From: an uncultured Desulfobacteraceae bacterium
GTDB taxonomy: Bacteria; Desulfobacterota; Desulfobacteria; Desulfobacterales; UBA5852
Direction of reading: 5' to 3'
DNA length: 64,000 nt
NCBI GenBank assembly: GCA_913060875.1
Contig: CAJXSL010000014.1
Span: 62,001 to 126,000, forward strand
Both the position numbers and the translations under genes were made by a program. Shown piece by piece: positions 33,568 through 42,978 of the stretch (position 1 is the stretch's first letter; each line of letters begins with the position of its first letter). Under the pieces are notes generated by a model. That model did no database searches and had not been told where the DNA came from. It worked only from the letters and a program-made list of their open reading frames with translations.

Positions 33568-35238
33568 TCACTCCCAGGCATAGGTGGCCGACAACTCGGG
33601 ATGCTCCTGCCAGGGTGCGCGCATGTACTGCCACACCCGGCTGCTGACCATGCGATCGATTTCCCTGTAGAAATTGACCGCCCCCTTGAAGCCGGCGTAG
33701 GGCCCCCCGTAGTCGTAGCTGTGGAGCTGCTTCAGCGGAATGCCGTGTTTTTGAACGGTATATTTTTCCTTGATACCGGCGCAGAAGATATCCGGCTTGA
33801 ATATCCTGATGAGCTGGTCGGTTTCATACTGACTCAGGTCGTCGATCACCATGGTGCCTTCGGGCATTTCCGGCATCATGCCGTCGTAGGCGCTGAATTG
33901 CAGCCCCTTGGCCTCCAACGCGACTTTTTGGGCGTCGCTGATGCGCGGATTATAGCGTTCCGGGTCCGGTGTGATTTCGAGTTCTTCGATGTTGCGACTG
34001 TCGGCGTCCACCTTGATGTCCGGCAGCACTTTGCGGCCCTCATAGTCATCGCGGTGACCGAATTCGTACCCGGCCGAAAGGGTCTTCATGCCCAATTCGG
34101 CAAACAGTTCCTGGTAGTGGTGGGCGCGGGAACCGCCCACGAACAGCATGGCCCGCTTGCCTTCGGTGCGGGGACGCACTTCGGCACAGGCCGCTTCGAC
34201 GGCGGGCATCTCCTCGGCAATGACCGCCTCCACCCTTTCCGTAAGCTCTTTCTCATCGAAATATTGGGCAATTTTACGCAGGGATTTGGCCGTCGCCGCG
34301 GCACCGATAAAATTCACCTTGACCCAGGGCACCCCGAATTTGGTCTCCATCATTTCCGCCACATAGTTGATGGAGCGGTGGCACATGATCAGGTTCAGGT
34401 CGGCGGTGTGGGAATTGGCAAAGGCATCAATGCTGGAATTACCGCTGTAGGAAGAGACCAGGGTAATGCCGCAGCGTTCGAAGAGGCGCTCGATTTCAAA
34501 GGCGTCGCCGCCGATGTTATACTCGCCCAACAGGTTGATGCGGTACTTGCCGTCCTTGATGGTGTCGTCCAGACCCACCACATGTTTAAAAATCCCGTTA
34601 TTGGCGATGTGATGCCCCGCACTCTGGCTGACGCCCTTGTAACCCTCACAGGAAAAGCCGAAAACATTGATGCCCAGCTTGGCCTTCATTTCACGACAGA
34701 CCGCATGAACGTCATCGCCGATGAGGCCCACCGGACACGTCGAAAATACCGCAATCGCCTTGGGTTTGAAATTGTCATAGGCTTCCTGGATCGCCTGCTT
34801 GAGCTTTTTTTCCCCGCCGAAGATAATCTCCTCGTCCTGCATGTCCGTTGAAAAGCAGTAGGTCATGAAGTTGTGACCGTCGGCGGTGCTGTCCGGATCG
34901 GTCTGGTTGCGACGCGTCAGCCAGCTGTAGTAGCCGCAGCCGATAGGCCCGTGGGTGATATTGATGATATCCCGGGTCGGCCCCAGAACCACGCCCTTGC
35001 AGCCGGCATAACAGCATCCGCGCTGCCCCATGAGGCCCGGCACCGTGCGCACATTGGAGTTGATCACCGGTACTTTGCCGTCGGGTTCAACCTTGTTGAT
35101 GACGATCTGTTTGGCGCGCTTGCGGGCCACCTTGGGAGGATATTTTGCCAGCAGCCTGGCTTTTACTTTCTCAGGATCCTGGCGATCCAGCTTGACATTT
35201 TCGGCCGGTTTTTTATTCGCGCCCATAGCCATGTCCAT
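33568..35238 (-). CDS. nifD: Nitrogenase MoFe protein alpha chain NifD
   Basis: This 556-residue alpha subunit carries FeMo-cofactor, where N2 is reduced. P-cluster ligands are C75 (GQRGCCYAGCKG), C101 (THGPIGCGYYSW) and the Cys of FSTCPVGLIGDDV. Cofactor ligands are the Cys in LNLIMCHRSINYV and the His in LKQLHSYDYGGPYAGF, matching Azotobacter C275 and H442. The protein is longer than proteobacterial NifD (about 490), with extra length after the first third and near EFGHRDDYEGRKVL, as in many anaerobe/Group II-III enzymes. An ATG two codons in (35232) has better spacing from GGAG and may be the real start. Downstream of nifI2 by 57 bp. Confidence 0.97.
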   Translation of the reverse strand: MDMAMGANKKPAENVKLDRQDPEKVKARLLAKYPPKVARKRAKQIVINKVEPDGKVPVINSNVRTVPGLMGQRGCCYAGCKGVVLGPTRDIINITHGPIGCGYYSWLTRRNQTDPDSTADGHNFMTYCFSTDMQDEEIIFGGEKKLKQAIQEAYDNFKPKAIAVFSTCPVGLIGDDVHAVCREMKAKLGINVFGFSCEGYKGVSQSAGHHIANNGIFKHVVGLDDTIKDGKYRINLLGEYNIGGDAFEIERLFERCGITLVSSYSGNSSIDAFANSHTADLNLIMCHRSINYVAEMMETKFGVPWVKVNFIGAAATAKSLRKIAQYFDEKELTERVEAVIAEEMPAVEAACAEVRPRTEGKRAMLFVGGSRAHHYQELFAELGMKTLSAGYEFGHRDDYEGRKVLPDIKVDADSRNIEELEITPDPERYNPRISDAQKVALEAKGLQFSAYDGMMPEMPEGTMVIDDLSQYETDQLIRIFKPDIFCAGIKEKYTVQKHGIPLKQLHSYDYGGPYAGFKGAVNFYREIDRMVSSRVWQYMRAPWQEHPELSATYAWE

Positions 35239-35295
35239 ATCTCCTATCGAAAATCTGATTTTGAATTTGTCTTGATGGTCAGGTACAGCACTACA

Positions 35296-35676
35296 TCAAC
35301 CGTCATCCAGCGTATCTTCACCCCGCTCGCCGGTTCGCACCCGAATCGCCTCCGCGCAGGGCAGCACAAAAACCATTCCGTCACCTGATTTGCCCGTACG
35401 GTTGGTCTTGATGATGGTTTTCACGGCCTTCTCCACCAAATCGTCATTGACCACCATCAGTACAGCGCGTTTGGGTATCAATCGCTGACTCTGTCCGAGC
35501 TGGGCGATCGCTTCCTCGTAGCCATGTTCGGCGCCCTCGAGCAACTGGAGATCCACAATCCCTTTGCCACGCCCCAATGCATTCCGGGCCGTGATCGATC
35601 CCAAACCAGCGTCGGCCAGGGCGCGCTTGGTTTTGTTCATCATGTTCATTCGCACGATGGCGATCACCTCTTTCAT
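35296..35676 (-). CDS. nifI2: Nitrogen regulatory PII-like protein NifI2
   Basis: The 126-residue PII (GlnB-family) protein begins MKEVIAIVRMNMMNKTKRAL, has a T-loop region with HGYEEAIAQLGQSQRLIPK, and the C-terminal GKSGDGMVFVLPCAEAIRVRTGE typical of the NifI2 subgroup. In methanogens and other anaerobes NifI1-NifI2 complexes bind NifDK and block it when ammonium is present; 2-oxoglutarate reverses this. The start overlaps nifI1 by 4 bp (coupled translation), and the location between nifH and nifD is diagnostic for NifI. Confidence 0.94.
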   Translation of the reverse strand: MKEVIAIVRMNMMNKTKRALADAGLGSITARNALGRGKGIVDLQLLEGAEHGYEEAIAQLGQSQRLIPKRAVLMVVNDDLVEKAVKTIIKTNRTGKSGDGMVFVLPCAEAIRVRTGERGEDTLDDG

Positions 35677-36029
35677 ATCGCCACCTCTTCTGTTTCGCCA
35701 TCGGCTGATTCTTTGATGCCGGAGCTGATGGTGTACGCCTCTTCAACCGGCACGATGAATATCCGGCCATCGCCGAAGGCGCCTTTGTCACCCGTGCGGG
35801 CGGCCTTGATGATCGTTTGAACGGCAAATTCCTTGTCATTGTCTTTGACGACGGTCAGCAGCATTTCCTTCGGGATTTCATCATAGGTTATTTCACCGAT
35901 TTTTATGCCGCGCTGCTTGCCACGCCCCACGACAGACATTTTGGTGACACCGGGGAAACCGGCTTCCATCAGGGCTGCCAGAACGTTGTCAACCTTTTCG
36001 GGACGAACGATGGATCGAATCATAATCAT
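35673..36029 (-). CDS. nifI1: Nitrogen regulatory PII-like protein NifI1
   Basis: The 118-residue PII protein has RSIVRPEKVDNVLAALMEAG at the N-terminus, a T-loop with GRGKQRGIKIGEITYDEIPK, and GDKGAFGDGRIFIVPVEEAYTISSG near the C-terminus, which places it in the NifI1 subgroup. It forms the ammonium switch-off regulator with NifI2. AAGGAG lies ten bases before the first ATG. The lack of a conserved T-loop Tyr of GlnB suggests it is not controlled by uridylylation. It follows nifH after a palindrome-filled gap (36067-36206). Confidence 0.94.
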   Translation of the reverse strand: MIMIRSIVRPEKVDNVLAALMEAGFPGVTKMSVVGRGKQRGIKIGEITYDEIPKEMLLTVVKDNDKEFAVQTIIKAARTGDKGAFGDGRIFIVPVEEAYTISSGIKESADGETEEVAI

Positions 36030-36066
36030 CTCTCTATTTCTCCTTTGATTCGGGATGACAGGATAG

Positions 36067-36206
36067 AAGCTATCTCAAAAAAGTTTTTTCGCCCGATATC
36101 GGCGTTGTGCCCTCGTCTCAAGTCCTCGACATACGACAGTATGCCTGTGGGTTGATTCTCGGCCACGCCTTGATCTCGAACGAAAACCCTAATTTTGAGA
36201 TGGCTT
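36067..36206 (+). repeat. Modular long-palindrome repeat, copy F2 between nifH and nifI1
   Basis: Arms AAGCTATCTCAAAA and TTTTGAGATGGCTT pair with one T-G wobble; inside come CCGATATCGGCGTT, a central hairpin CATAC/GTATG and GCCTTGATCTCGAACG, all shared in sense with F1. It lies directly behind nifH, where nif operons often have a hairpin that raises nifH mRNA over nifDK; here that role is inferred. Confidence 0.85.
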
Positions 36207-36215
36207 ATAGCGGCA

Positions 36216-37067
<852 letters not shown>

Positions 37068-37105
37068 TTATGGTAGTTGTTCCAGCATTTGTTGCCCTGG
37101 GATAG

Positions 37106-37121
37106 AGCAATCGTCATGCCA
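37106..37121 (-). promoter_or_regulatory. Sigma-54 promoter of the nifH operon
   Basis: On the minus strand TGGCATGACGATTGCT matches the consensus TGGCACG-N4-TTGCW with exact spacing and one change. Transcription would start near 37094, 54 nt before nifH. NifA from the upstream gene is the expected activator. Confidence 0.88.
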
Positions 37122-37230
37122 CCGCAGCCGGCAGAAAAGTAAAAGATCAAAAGCGCCATGAAATCATTATCGATTTTTCCCATAGGGGCATCGGGTCAGG
37201 TCTACTTCTTTTTCTCCGGGCAAGGGCGAT

Positions 37231-37267
37231 CTACAATCATGTCGATTGCCCATCGACAATAGTGTAG
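37231..37267. promoter_or_regulatory. Palindrome upstream of the nifH promoter, candidate NifA site
   Basis: CTACA-N4-TGTCGAT-N5-ATCGACA-N4-TGTAG is a 37-bp palindrome about 110-145 bp upstream of the -24 element, where a NifA site belongs. The spacing TGT-N13-ACA differs from the classic TGT-N10-ACA, so the assignment is tentative. A direct repeat TGTAGATT lies beside it (near 37263 and 37284). Confidence 0.45.
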
Positions 37268-37456
37268 ATTCAGGTGGCAGGTTTGTAGATTGGGCCAAGG
37301 TAAGCGCGGGCGCACGGGCCTTTTTTGTTGGCACGGCTGCTTGAATCAGGACACCCATCGCACCGGACCGGTAGAATCTATCCTGGTCCACCAATAGAAA
37401 TAGCAGGCTTGGGTCGATACGAAAAAATCAGGAAGGATTTGGGCGGAACGAACGCC

Positions 37457-39016
37457 TCAGGAGGCTCTGGACTGCAATTTCTTGTGCTCACGGATAATCT
37501 TGCCCAGGTTGTACTTCTTGACCCGGTAACCCATCTGGCGCAGGGTCAGCCCAATCTCCCGGGCGGCTTTCTGCTGGACCCAGTCGTTGCGGGACAACGA
37601 AGCCAGCAGGGTTTCTTTTTCCATGATCTCCAGCTGCGAATTGCCTGAATTCTCCACAAAAGGCAGGGGAGGGCAATTGTGTCCATTTATCAGATAATCC
37701 GGCAGCATCTGCGGTTCAATCTGAGCGGTTTCGGCCATAATGGCCACCCGCTCGATGAGATTTTCCAATTCGCGCACGTTGCCGGGCCAATCGTAGTTGG
37801 AAAGGATGGCCATGCTTTCTTCGGTAAATGTAAAACCGAAGCCATACTCCTGGGACGTTTTGGTGGTGAAGTAGTCGATCAACAGGGGCAGATCGGCTTT
37901 GCGCTCGCGCAATGGCGGTATGGCGATGGGGAACACATTTAAACGATAAAACAGGTCGGACCGAAAACGGCCTTCTGCTACCGCCAGGTTCAAATCCATG
38001 TTGGTGGCGGCCACAATGCGCACGTCCACTTTTCGCGTCCGCGTACTCCCCAGGCGTTCGAAATCGCGCTCCTGCAAAAAACGCAGGAGTTTGGCCTGCA
38101 CGGGCAAGGGCAGCTCACCAATTTCATCCAGAAAAATCGTTCCGCTGTCTGCCTCCTCGAGCCGGCCCTTTTTCAGGCTGGTGGCACCGGTAAAGGCCCC
38201 TTTTTCATGCCCGAACAGTTCGGATTCAATGAGATTGTCCGGCAGGGAAGCACAATTGACTTTCGTGAACGGGTTCCGGCGGCGATGGCTCAGTTCATGG
38301 ATGATCCGGGCGGTCAGGGTTTTTCCGGTACCCGACTCGCCCAGCAGGAGGACCGAAGCTTTGCTGGGGGCCACCTTGCGGATCATCTTGTTGAGAACCT
38401 GCATGGCCGGGCTGATGCCCACCGCGAAAAAATGGTTGTATTGCGCCGAAACTTCAGCCCGCAGGCTGCGGTTTTCAGTGATCAGATCCTCTTCCCGTCG
38501 CTCCACCTGGCGGTTGAGACTGACAAATTGAGCCATCAGGGCCGCAACAATGGTCAGGAACCGGATATCTTCCTTGAAATCCACTTCCGGACCGAAAAGC
38601 CGGTCGGCACTGAGCACACCGATGGGATCGTTGTTCAGAGTGATGGGCACGCCGATAAACGCCAAATTGTTTTTGTTCAGATTGCGCGCCTGGGTGCGGT
38701 TCAAGAACAATGGCTCCCGTCCGATATCCGGTACGGCAAAGGGCCGGGCTGTCTCGAAAATCGCACCGGTTATCCCTTCCCCGGGCGCGTATATCCCCCG
38801 CTTCTGCTCCATGGGGTCAAGGCCGTGGGAGGCGACAATCTTAAGGAGCCCCGTTTTGGGGTCACGCAACGTAACCGTGGCGCGATCCATGGCCAAATTC
38901 CGGGAGAGGTTTTCAAGAATGGATGACAAGGTCTGCCCCAAATCCAAAACTTTTCCGATTTCCCGGCTGATGGCGTAGAGCGCCTTTAACTCGATTTCGT
39001 AGATAGTGGATTCCAT
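37457..39016 (-). CDS. nifA: NifA, sigma-54-dependent activator of nitrogen fixation
   Basis: The 519-residue protein has an N-terminal GAF domain (about 10-160), a linker, then the AAA+ core with Walker A GESGTGKT (226-233), the sigma-54-contacting GAFTGA loop (273-278) and Walker B GTIFLDE, then a C-terminal Fis-type helix-turn-helix (KAAREIGLTLRQMGYRVKKY). The AAA-HTH linker has only one Cys, so the four-Cys oxygen-sensing motif of alpha-proteobacterial NifA is absent. Start chosen at 39016 (MESTIYEIEL, AAGG upstream); the longer frame to 39136 adds unlikely residues. It lies 416 bp upstream of nifH on the same strand and probably has its own promoter. Confidence 0.95.
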   Translation of the reverse strand: MESTIYEIELKALYAISREIGKVLDLGQTLSSILENLSRNLAMDRATVTLRDPKTGLLKIVASHGLDPMEQKRGIYAPGEGITGAIFETARPFAVPDIGREPLFLNRTQARNLNKNNLAFIGVPITLNNDPIGVLSADRLFGPEVDFKEDIRFLTIVAALMAQFVSLNRQVERREEDLITENRSLRAEVSAQYNHFFAVGISPAMQVLNKMIRKVAPSKASVLLLGESGTGKTLTARIIHELSHRRRNPFTKVNCASLPDNLIESELFGHEKGAFTGATSLKKGRLEEADSGTIFLDEIGELPLPVQAKLLRFLQERDFERLGSTRTRKVDVRIVAATNMDLNLAVAEGRFRSDLFYRLNVFPIAIPPLRERKADLPLLIDYFTTKTSQEYGFGFTFTEESMAILSNYDWPGNVRELENLIERVAIMAETAQIEPQMLPDYLINGHNCPPLPFVENSGNSQLEIMEKETLLASLSRNDWVQQKAAREIGLTLRQMGYRVKKYNLGKIIREHKKLQSRAS

Positions 39017-39323
39017 AAAACCTTGAAGTGACCTTCGCGTGATCCATACCCGCCAGACCGAACAGACCAACGGGCGGCTCGGGTATGCAGGGCAGTTAGC
39101 ACTCAATATATCTTGACAGTTTATATCAACGTTCATGCCAAGCGAATCCGCCCATCGAACTTTTTTATAACCTACTGAAATAATGTTATATTAAATGATA
39201 TGAAGAATCTGGCGGGCGCCGACTAAATAATACAATTATGTATTTTATTCTATATAGTGATACATTTATGTATTTATTGTCGATAGAAACGATATGATTG
39301 GCGTCAAGATCGGGAGGTATTAA

Positions 39324-39363
39324 GGGGGGCCACTGCCGGCTCGACTAGCAATGCCCCCCCCCC
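39324..39363. other. Hairpin and poly-C tract in the nifA-ftsH gap
   Basis: The gap 39017-39420 holds GGGGGGC (39324-39330) pairing with GCCCCCC (39353-39359) over a 22-nt loop, then a run of ten C (39354-39363). On the minus strand it could end the ftsH transcript. AT-rich repeats ATACAATTATGTAT and ATACATTTATGTAT lie near 39230-39280 upstream of nifA and may be regulatory. No gene is seen. Confidence 0.45.
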
Positions 39364-39420
39364 ACGTGCATAGCAATTATTTGGAACGATACGAGTCCAT
39401 GGCGATGTTTTGCGGCGCCC

Positions 39421-41286
39421 CTATGCGGCGATGGTATCGGCCTCGACCGCCGCACTCCGAATGTCCTCGCCTGCTGGCGCTGCTTGGCGCACCGCTTGCG
39501 CCAGATCGGCCAATGCCGCTCCGTCGATCACCTCGTCTTTCAGCAATTGCCGGGCGGTTTTGTCGAGCAATCCCTTATTCTCTCTCAGGATCGCCATGGC
39601 GACGGCATACTGCTCATCGATGATGCGCCGCACTTCCTCGTCGATCAGCCGGGCGGTCTCCTCGCTGTACGCACTGCCGGTATCCGGCATCGGACCAAGG
39701 AATTGGGCCGAACGTTTGGGCGCAAAATAGACCTGCCCCAGGCGCTCGCTCATGCCGTACTCCTTGACCATGCTGCTGGCCGTATCGGTTGCCCGGGATA
39801 GATCATTGTGGGCGCCGGTGGAAATGTCATTGAAGACGAGGGCTTCAGCGGCCCGGCCGCCCAGCAGCGTGGCGATCCGGTTGTTGAGTTCAGTCTTCCG
39901 CATCAGAAAGCGATCTTCAGTCGGAACCTGCATGGTATAGCCCAGGGCGGCAATCCCGCGCGGCACGATAGATATCTTCTGCACCGGATCGGTGCCGGGC
40001 AGGGCCATGGCCACGATGGCATGACCAAGCTCGTGATAGGCCACGATCTCTTTTTCTTCCGGATTGATCAACCGGTTTTTCTTTTCCAGACCGGCCACCA
40101 CGCGTTCGACCGCTTCTTCGATCTCGGCCATCCCCAGGCGGCTTTTATCGCGTCGAACCGCCAGGAGCGCCGCTTCATTGACCAGGTTGGCCAGATCCGC
40201 GCCGACCATGCCGGACGTCATCCCGGCAATTTTTTCGGCATCGATGTCGCTCTCGGTCTCGACCCGGTCGATATAGATCTTCAGGATATCGGCACGCCCT
40301 TTTTTGTCCGGACGGTCCACGAGCACCTGGCGATCGAAACGGCCCGGCCGCAGCAAGGCCGGGTCCAGAATCTCCGGACGGTTGGTGGCCGCCATCAGGA
40401 TCACGCCCACATTCGGGTCAAAACCGTCGAGTTCCACCAGCAACTGGTTCAAGGTCTGCTCGCGTTCGTCATGACCGCCGGCCATGCCGACCCCCCGGGC
40501 CTTGCCCAGGGCATCCAGCTCGTCGATAAAAATGATGCAGGGCGCCTTGGTCTTCGCCTCTTTAAAAAGGTCCCGCACACGGGCGGCCCCCAGGCCGACG
40601 AACATTTCGACGAATTCCGATCCGCTCAGACTGAAAAATGGCACGCCGCTTTCCCCGGCCACCGCCTTGGCCAGCAGGGTTTTACCCGTCCCGGGAGGCC
40701 CTACCAGCAAAATACCCCGGGGAATCTGCCCCCCGACGCGGGTATAACGTTCCGGCTCCTTGAGAAAAGAGGTCACCTCTTCAAGCTCCTGCTTGGCTTC
40801 GTCAACCCCGGCGGCATCCTTGAAGCGGAAGGGCACATCATCCTCCATATAAATCTTGGCCTTGTTCTTACCAACGGTCATGACCCCGGACTGCTGCTGG
40901 AAACGGCGCATCATGAAAAGCCAAATCCCAAAAAACAGGGCAATGGGGATGACCCAGGACATCAGCGTTCCCAGGAAATTGGACTCGATCCGGCCCGAGT
41001 ATTGTACATTGTTTTCTTCCAGCAGCTGGGAAATATCCGGATCGACCCGCACCGTGCGGAACATATCCCCTTTCTCGGAACTGCCATCGGTCGGAACCAT
41101 CCATCCCCGGATGTCGTTTTCGGAAATGGCGATTTCAGCCACCTGCCCTTCTTTCACCATTTTAATGAATTCGCTGTAGGGAATTGTCTTAACCATCAGG
41201 GCCGAAGCGATCAGGTTGTGCAGCAGCAAGACCGCCCAAACGCCCATGAGTACGTACCATATTGAAAAGCGATGTTGTTTTTTCAT
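39421..41286 (-). CDS. ftsH: ATP-dependent zinc metalloprotease FtsH
   Basis: The 621-residue membrane protease has two N-terminal transmembrane helices (about 5-25 and 98-118) flanking a periplasmic loop, a AAA domain with [18 protein letters not shown] (Walker A), [15 protein letters not shown] (Walker B) and the second region of homology [20 protein letters not shown], and a zinc protease domain with HELGH (metal-binding HEXXH). It degrades membrane proteins and regulators. The ATG at 41286 has AAAGGA six bases upstream; the M at 41301 is weaker. Divergent from the MerR/B12 regulator with a 176-bp gap. Confidence 0.97.
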   Translation of the reverse strand: MKKQHRFSIWYVLMGVWAVLLLHNLIASALMVKTIPYSEFIKMVKEGQVAEIAISENDIRGWMVPTDGSSEKGDMFRTVRVDPDISQLLEENNVQYSGRIESNFLGTLMSWVIPIALFFGIWLFMMRRFQQQSGVMTVGKNKAKIYMEDDVPFRFKDAAGVDEAKQELEEVTSFLKEPERYTRVGGQIPRGILLVGPPGTGKTLLAKAVAGESGVPFFSLSGSEFVEMFVGLGAARVRDLFKEAKTKAPCIIFIDELDALGKARGVGMAGGHDEREQTLNQLLVELDGFDPNVGVILMAATNRPEILDPALLRPGRFDRQVLVDRPDKKGRADILKIYIDRVETESDIDAEKIAGMTSGMVGADLANLVNEAALLAVRRDKSRLGMAEIEEAVERVVAGLEKKNRLINPEEKEIVAYHELGHAIVAMALPGTDPVQKISIVPRGIAALGYTMQVPTEDRFLMRKTELNNRIATLLGGRAAEALVFNDISTGAHNDLSRATDTASSMVKEYGMSERLGQVYFAPKRSAQFLGPMPDTGSAYSEETARLIDEEVRRIIDEQYAVAMAILRENKGLLDKTARQLLKDEVIDGAALADLAQAVRQAAPAGEDIRSAAVEADTIAA

Positions 41287-41427
41287 GGGGTGTCCTTTCA
41301 TTCAAAGCGGCACAGCGTATGAGCATAGGTTTCACAAGGACTATCATCCGGCGCTCGATCGTATGGCCGCATCTAATCGTGCTTGGTTGCAAGTCGACAT
41401 TTATTTAAACAAATATTAAACACAATG

Positions 41428-41456
41428 TTGACATATGCAAATCGCTTTTTTATTGT
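41428..41456 (+). promoter_or_regulatory. Sigma-70 promoter placing transcription start at the CarH-like start codon
   Basis: TTGACA (41428-41433), 17-bp spacer, TATTGT (41451-41456). The start site would fall at or within a base or two of the ATG at 41463, and no Shine-Dalgarno sequence precedes that ATG, so the mRNA may be leaderless. TGT-containing direct repeats on the minus strand (41400-41428) may be operators. Confidence 0.6.
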
Positions 41457-41462
41457 TGGATC

Positions 41463-42413
41463 ATGGAAACCCTTTGCACCCATCCGATCCGATACGTGGC
41501 CGACCATACCGGATTGAAGCCTTATCTCATCCGGACGTGGGAGGAGCGGTATGGCGTTGTGCGTCCCCACCGCACCAGCGGCAACCGGCGGCTCTATTCG
41601 GATGACGATATCCGGCGGCTCAAATTGCTCAAACAGGCCGTTGATTGCGGCCACAACATATCCACGGTTGCGGAGCTGGATGATAAGGAGCTGATAGCCC
41701 TTGTGAAACGCGCCGCGCAGGACCGCTCCCGCCAGGCCCGGCAAGGCCCATCCGAACCCAGCGGATCACAGCCCCCCTCGCCAACCTCAGCCTGGCCGAC
41801 CATCGAGCGCGCCCTGAACAGCATCGTTCAACTGGATGCGCCGGCGCTCGAAACCGTCCTGAGCGAAGCCGCCGTGGATCTGCCACGGCAGACGTTTGTG
41901 GTCGATATCGTTGTGCCTTTATTTGCGAGGATCGGAGATTTGTGGCGCACCGGCAAGCTGAAAACGGTCAGTGAGCACATGGCGTCGGTGACCGTACGGT
42001 CGATCCTCTGGGATATGCTGCGAACCGTGGAAAACGCCCAAGATGCCCCCCGTATCGTGGTGGCCACGCCCGCAGGGCACCGGCACGAAATCGGGGCGCT
42101 GACATCGGCGCTTGCGGCGGCGGAGTCCGGCTGGACCCCCCTTTACTTCGGCCCCAACCTTCCATCCGACGAGATCGCCTACGCCGTCAAAAAGTGCAAC
42201 GCCAGGGCCCTGTCCTTGAGCCTCTGTCACAGTCTAAACGCAAGCCGGTTGTCTGTCGAGCTGGGTAAAATACGCCGCGCGGCGGGATCCGACCTCCCCA
42301 TTTTCGTGGGCGGCCCCGGTGTGGCGGCCGCCGGAGCGGCATTGGAGAGGATTGCAGCGATGGTGTGCGACGACCTTCAAACCTTCCGCGATCGCCTTGA
42401 AATGCTGACCTGA
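41463..42413 (+). CDS. MerR-type regulator with B12-binding domain (CarH/LitR-like)
   Basis: The 316-residue protein has an N-terminal MerR DNA-binding domain (5-75; IRYVADHTGLKPYLIRTWEE then RRLYSDDDIRRLKLLKQ), a Pro/Ser linker, and a two-part cobalamin domain. The helical cap has W161-x9-E171-H172, the Wx9EH motif that caps adenosylcobalamin in the CarH light sensor. The Rossmann part has GHRHEIGALTS, with H208 the likely lower axial ligand. CarH represses genes in the dark and releases DNA when light breaks the Co-C bond. Whether this protein senses light or B12 status is unknown. Divergent from ftsH. Confidence 0.88.
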   Translation: METLCTHPIRYVADHTGLKPYLIRTWEERYGVVRPHRTSGNRRLYSDDDIRRLKLLKQAVDCGHNISTVAELDDKELIALVKRAAQDRSRQARQGPSEPSGSQPPSPTSAWPTIERALNSIVQLDAPALETVLSEAAVDLPRQTFVVDIVVPLFARIGDLWRTGKLKTVSEHMASVTVRSILWDMLRTVENAQDAPRIVVATPAGHRHEIGALTSALAAAESGWTPLYFGPNLPSDEIAYAVKKCNARALSLSLCHSLNASRLSVELGKIRRAAGSDLPIFVGGPGVAAAGAALERIAAMVCDDLQTFRDRLEMLT

Positions 42414-42429
42414 TGGGCGGGATTATTCC

Positions 42430-42456
42430 GACCGGCAACGCGTCCGGCTGCCGGTC
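42430..42456. terminator. Hairpin between convergent genes
   Basis: GACCGGCA and TGCCGGTC form an 8-bp stem with an 11-nt loop, between the ends of the CarH-like gene (+) and the EF-hand gene (-). No clear U-run. Possible bidirectional terminator. Confidence 0.5.
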
Positions 42457-42465
42457 GCCCGGGGG

Positions 42466-42756
42466 TTAGGAACCTGATTTGACCCCGTGAACCTCACGAA
42501 AGGCATTCCATTCATCCGTACTGATGATGCCGTCCTTGTCGGCATCGATCATGTCGAAACCTTTGCGCAGCTGTTCCTGATGCCTGGAACTGTATTCATC
42601 GAAGGTCAACTGGTTGTCCTGATTGGCATCCAGCTGGTCCATTTGCCATCCCGATGTCATACCGCCATAACCGTGATAGTGATGCCCGGCGATGGCTGCG
42701 GTGGTTGCAATCAGCGATAGACTGAACAGAGATATAATAAAAATTTTAGGGTCCAT
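42466..42756 (-). CDS. Small secreted EF-hand protein
   Basis: The 96-residue product has a signal peptide (MDPKIFIISLFSLSLIATTA) then a His/Gly-rich segment (GHHYHGYGGM). Two EF-hand loops follow: DANQDNQLTFDE and DADKDGIISTDE, both with Asp/Asn at the metal positions and Glu at position 12, so both should bind Ca2+. Such small periplasmic EF-hand proteins are common but unassigned; the His-rich stretch might also bind metal. Start at 42756 with AAGGG nine bases upstream is preferred to the ATG at 42765. It lies downstream and convergent with the CarH-like gene. Confidence 0.85.
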   Translation of the reverse strand: MDPKIFIISLFSLSLIATTAAIAGHHYHGYGGMTSGWQMDQLDANQDNQLTFDEYSSRHQEQLRKGFDMIDADKDGIISTDEWNAFREVHGVKSGS

Positions 42757-42978
42757 TATGGTCATCCCTTCTCATCAGCAGAGCCGATGTTTTATATTAT
42801 GTTCAAATCATGTTTAGATAATAGAAATCCTGACCTGTTTGTCAATGGCAGGGGATTTTCCCAATTGGGAAGCGGTGGGATACGGCAACGGCCGGGCACC
42901 GCTGAAACGCCATCACGCAAGAGGCCTCAGGCAGGGCGGGAAGCGCCCGGGGAGAACGTTCCTTGTCGTTGCGCCCAA

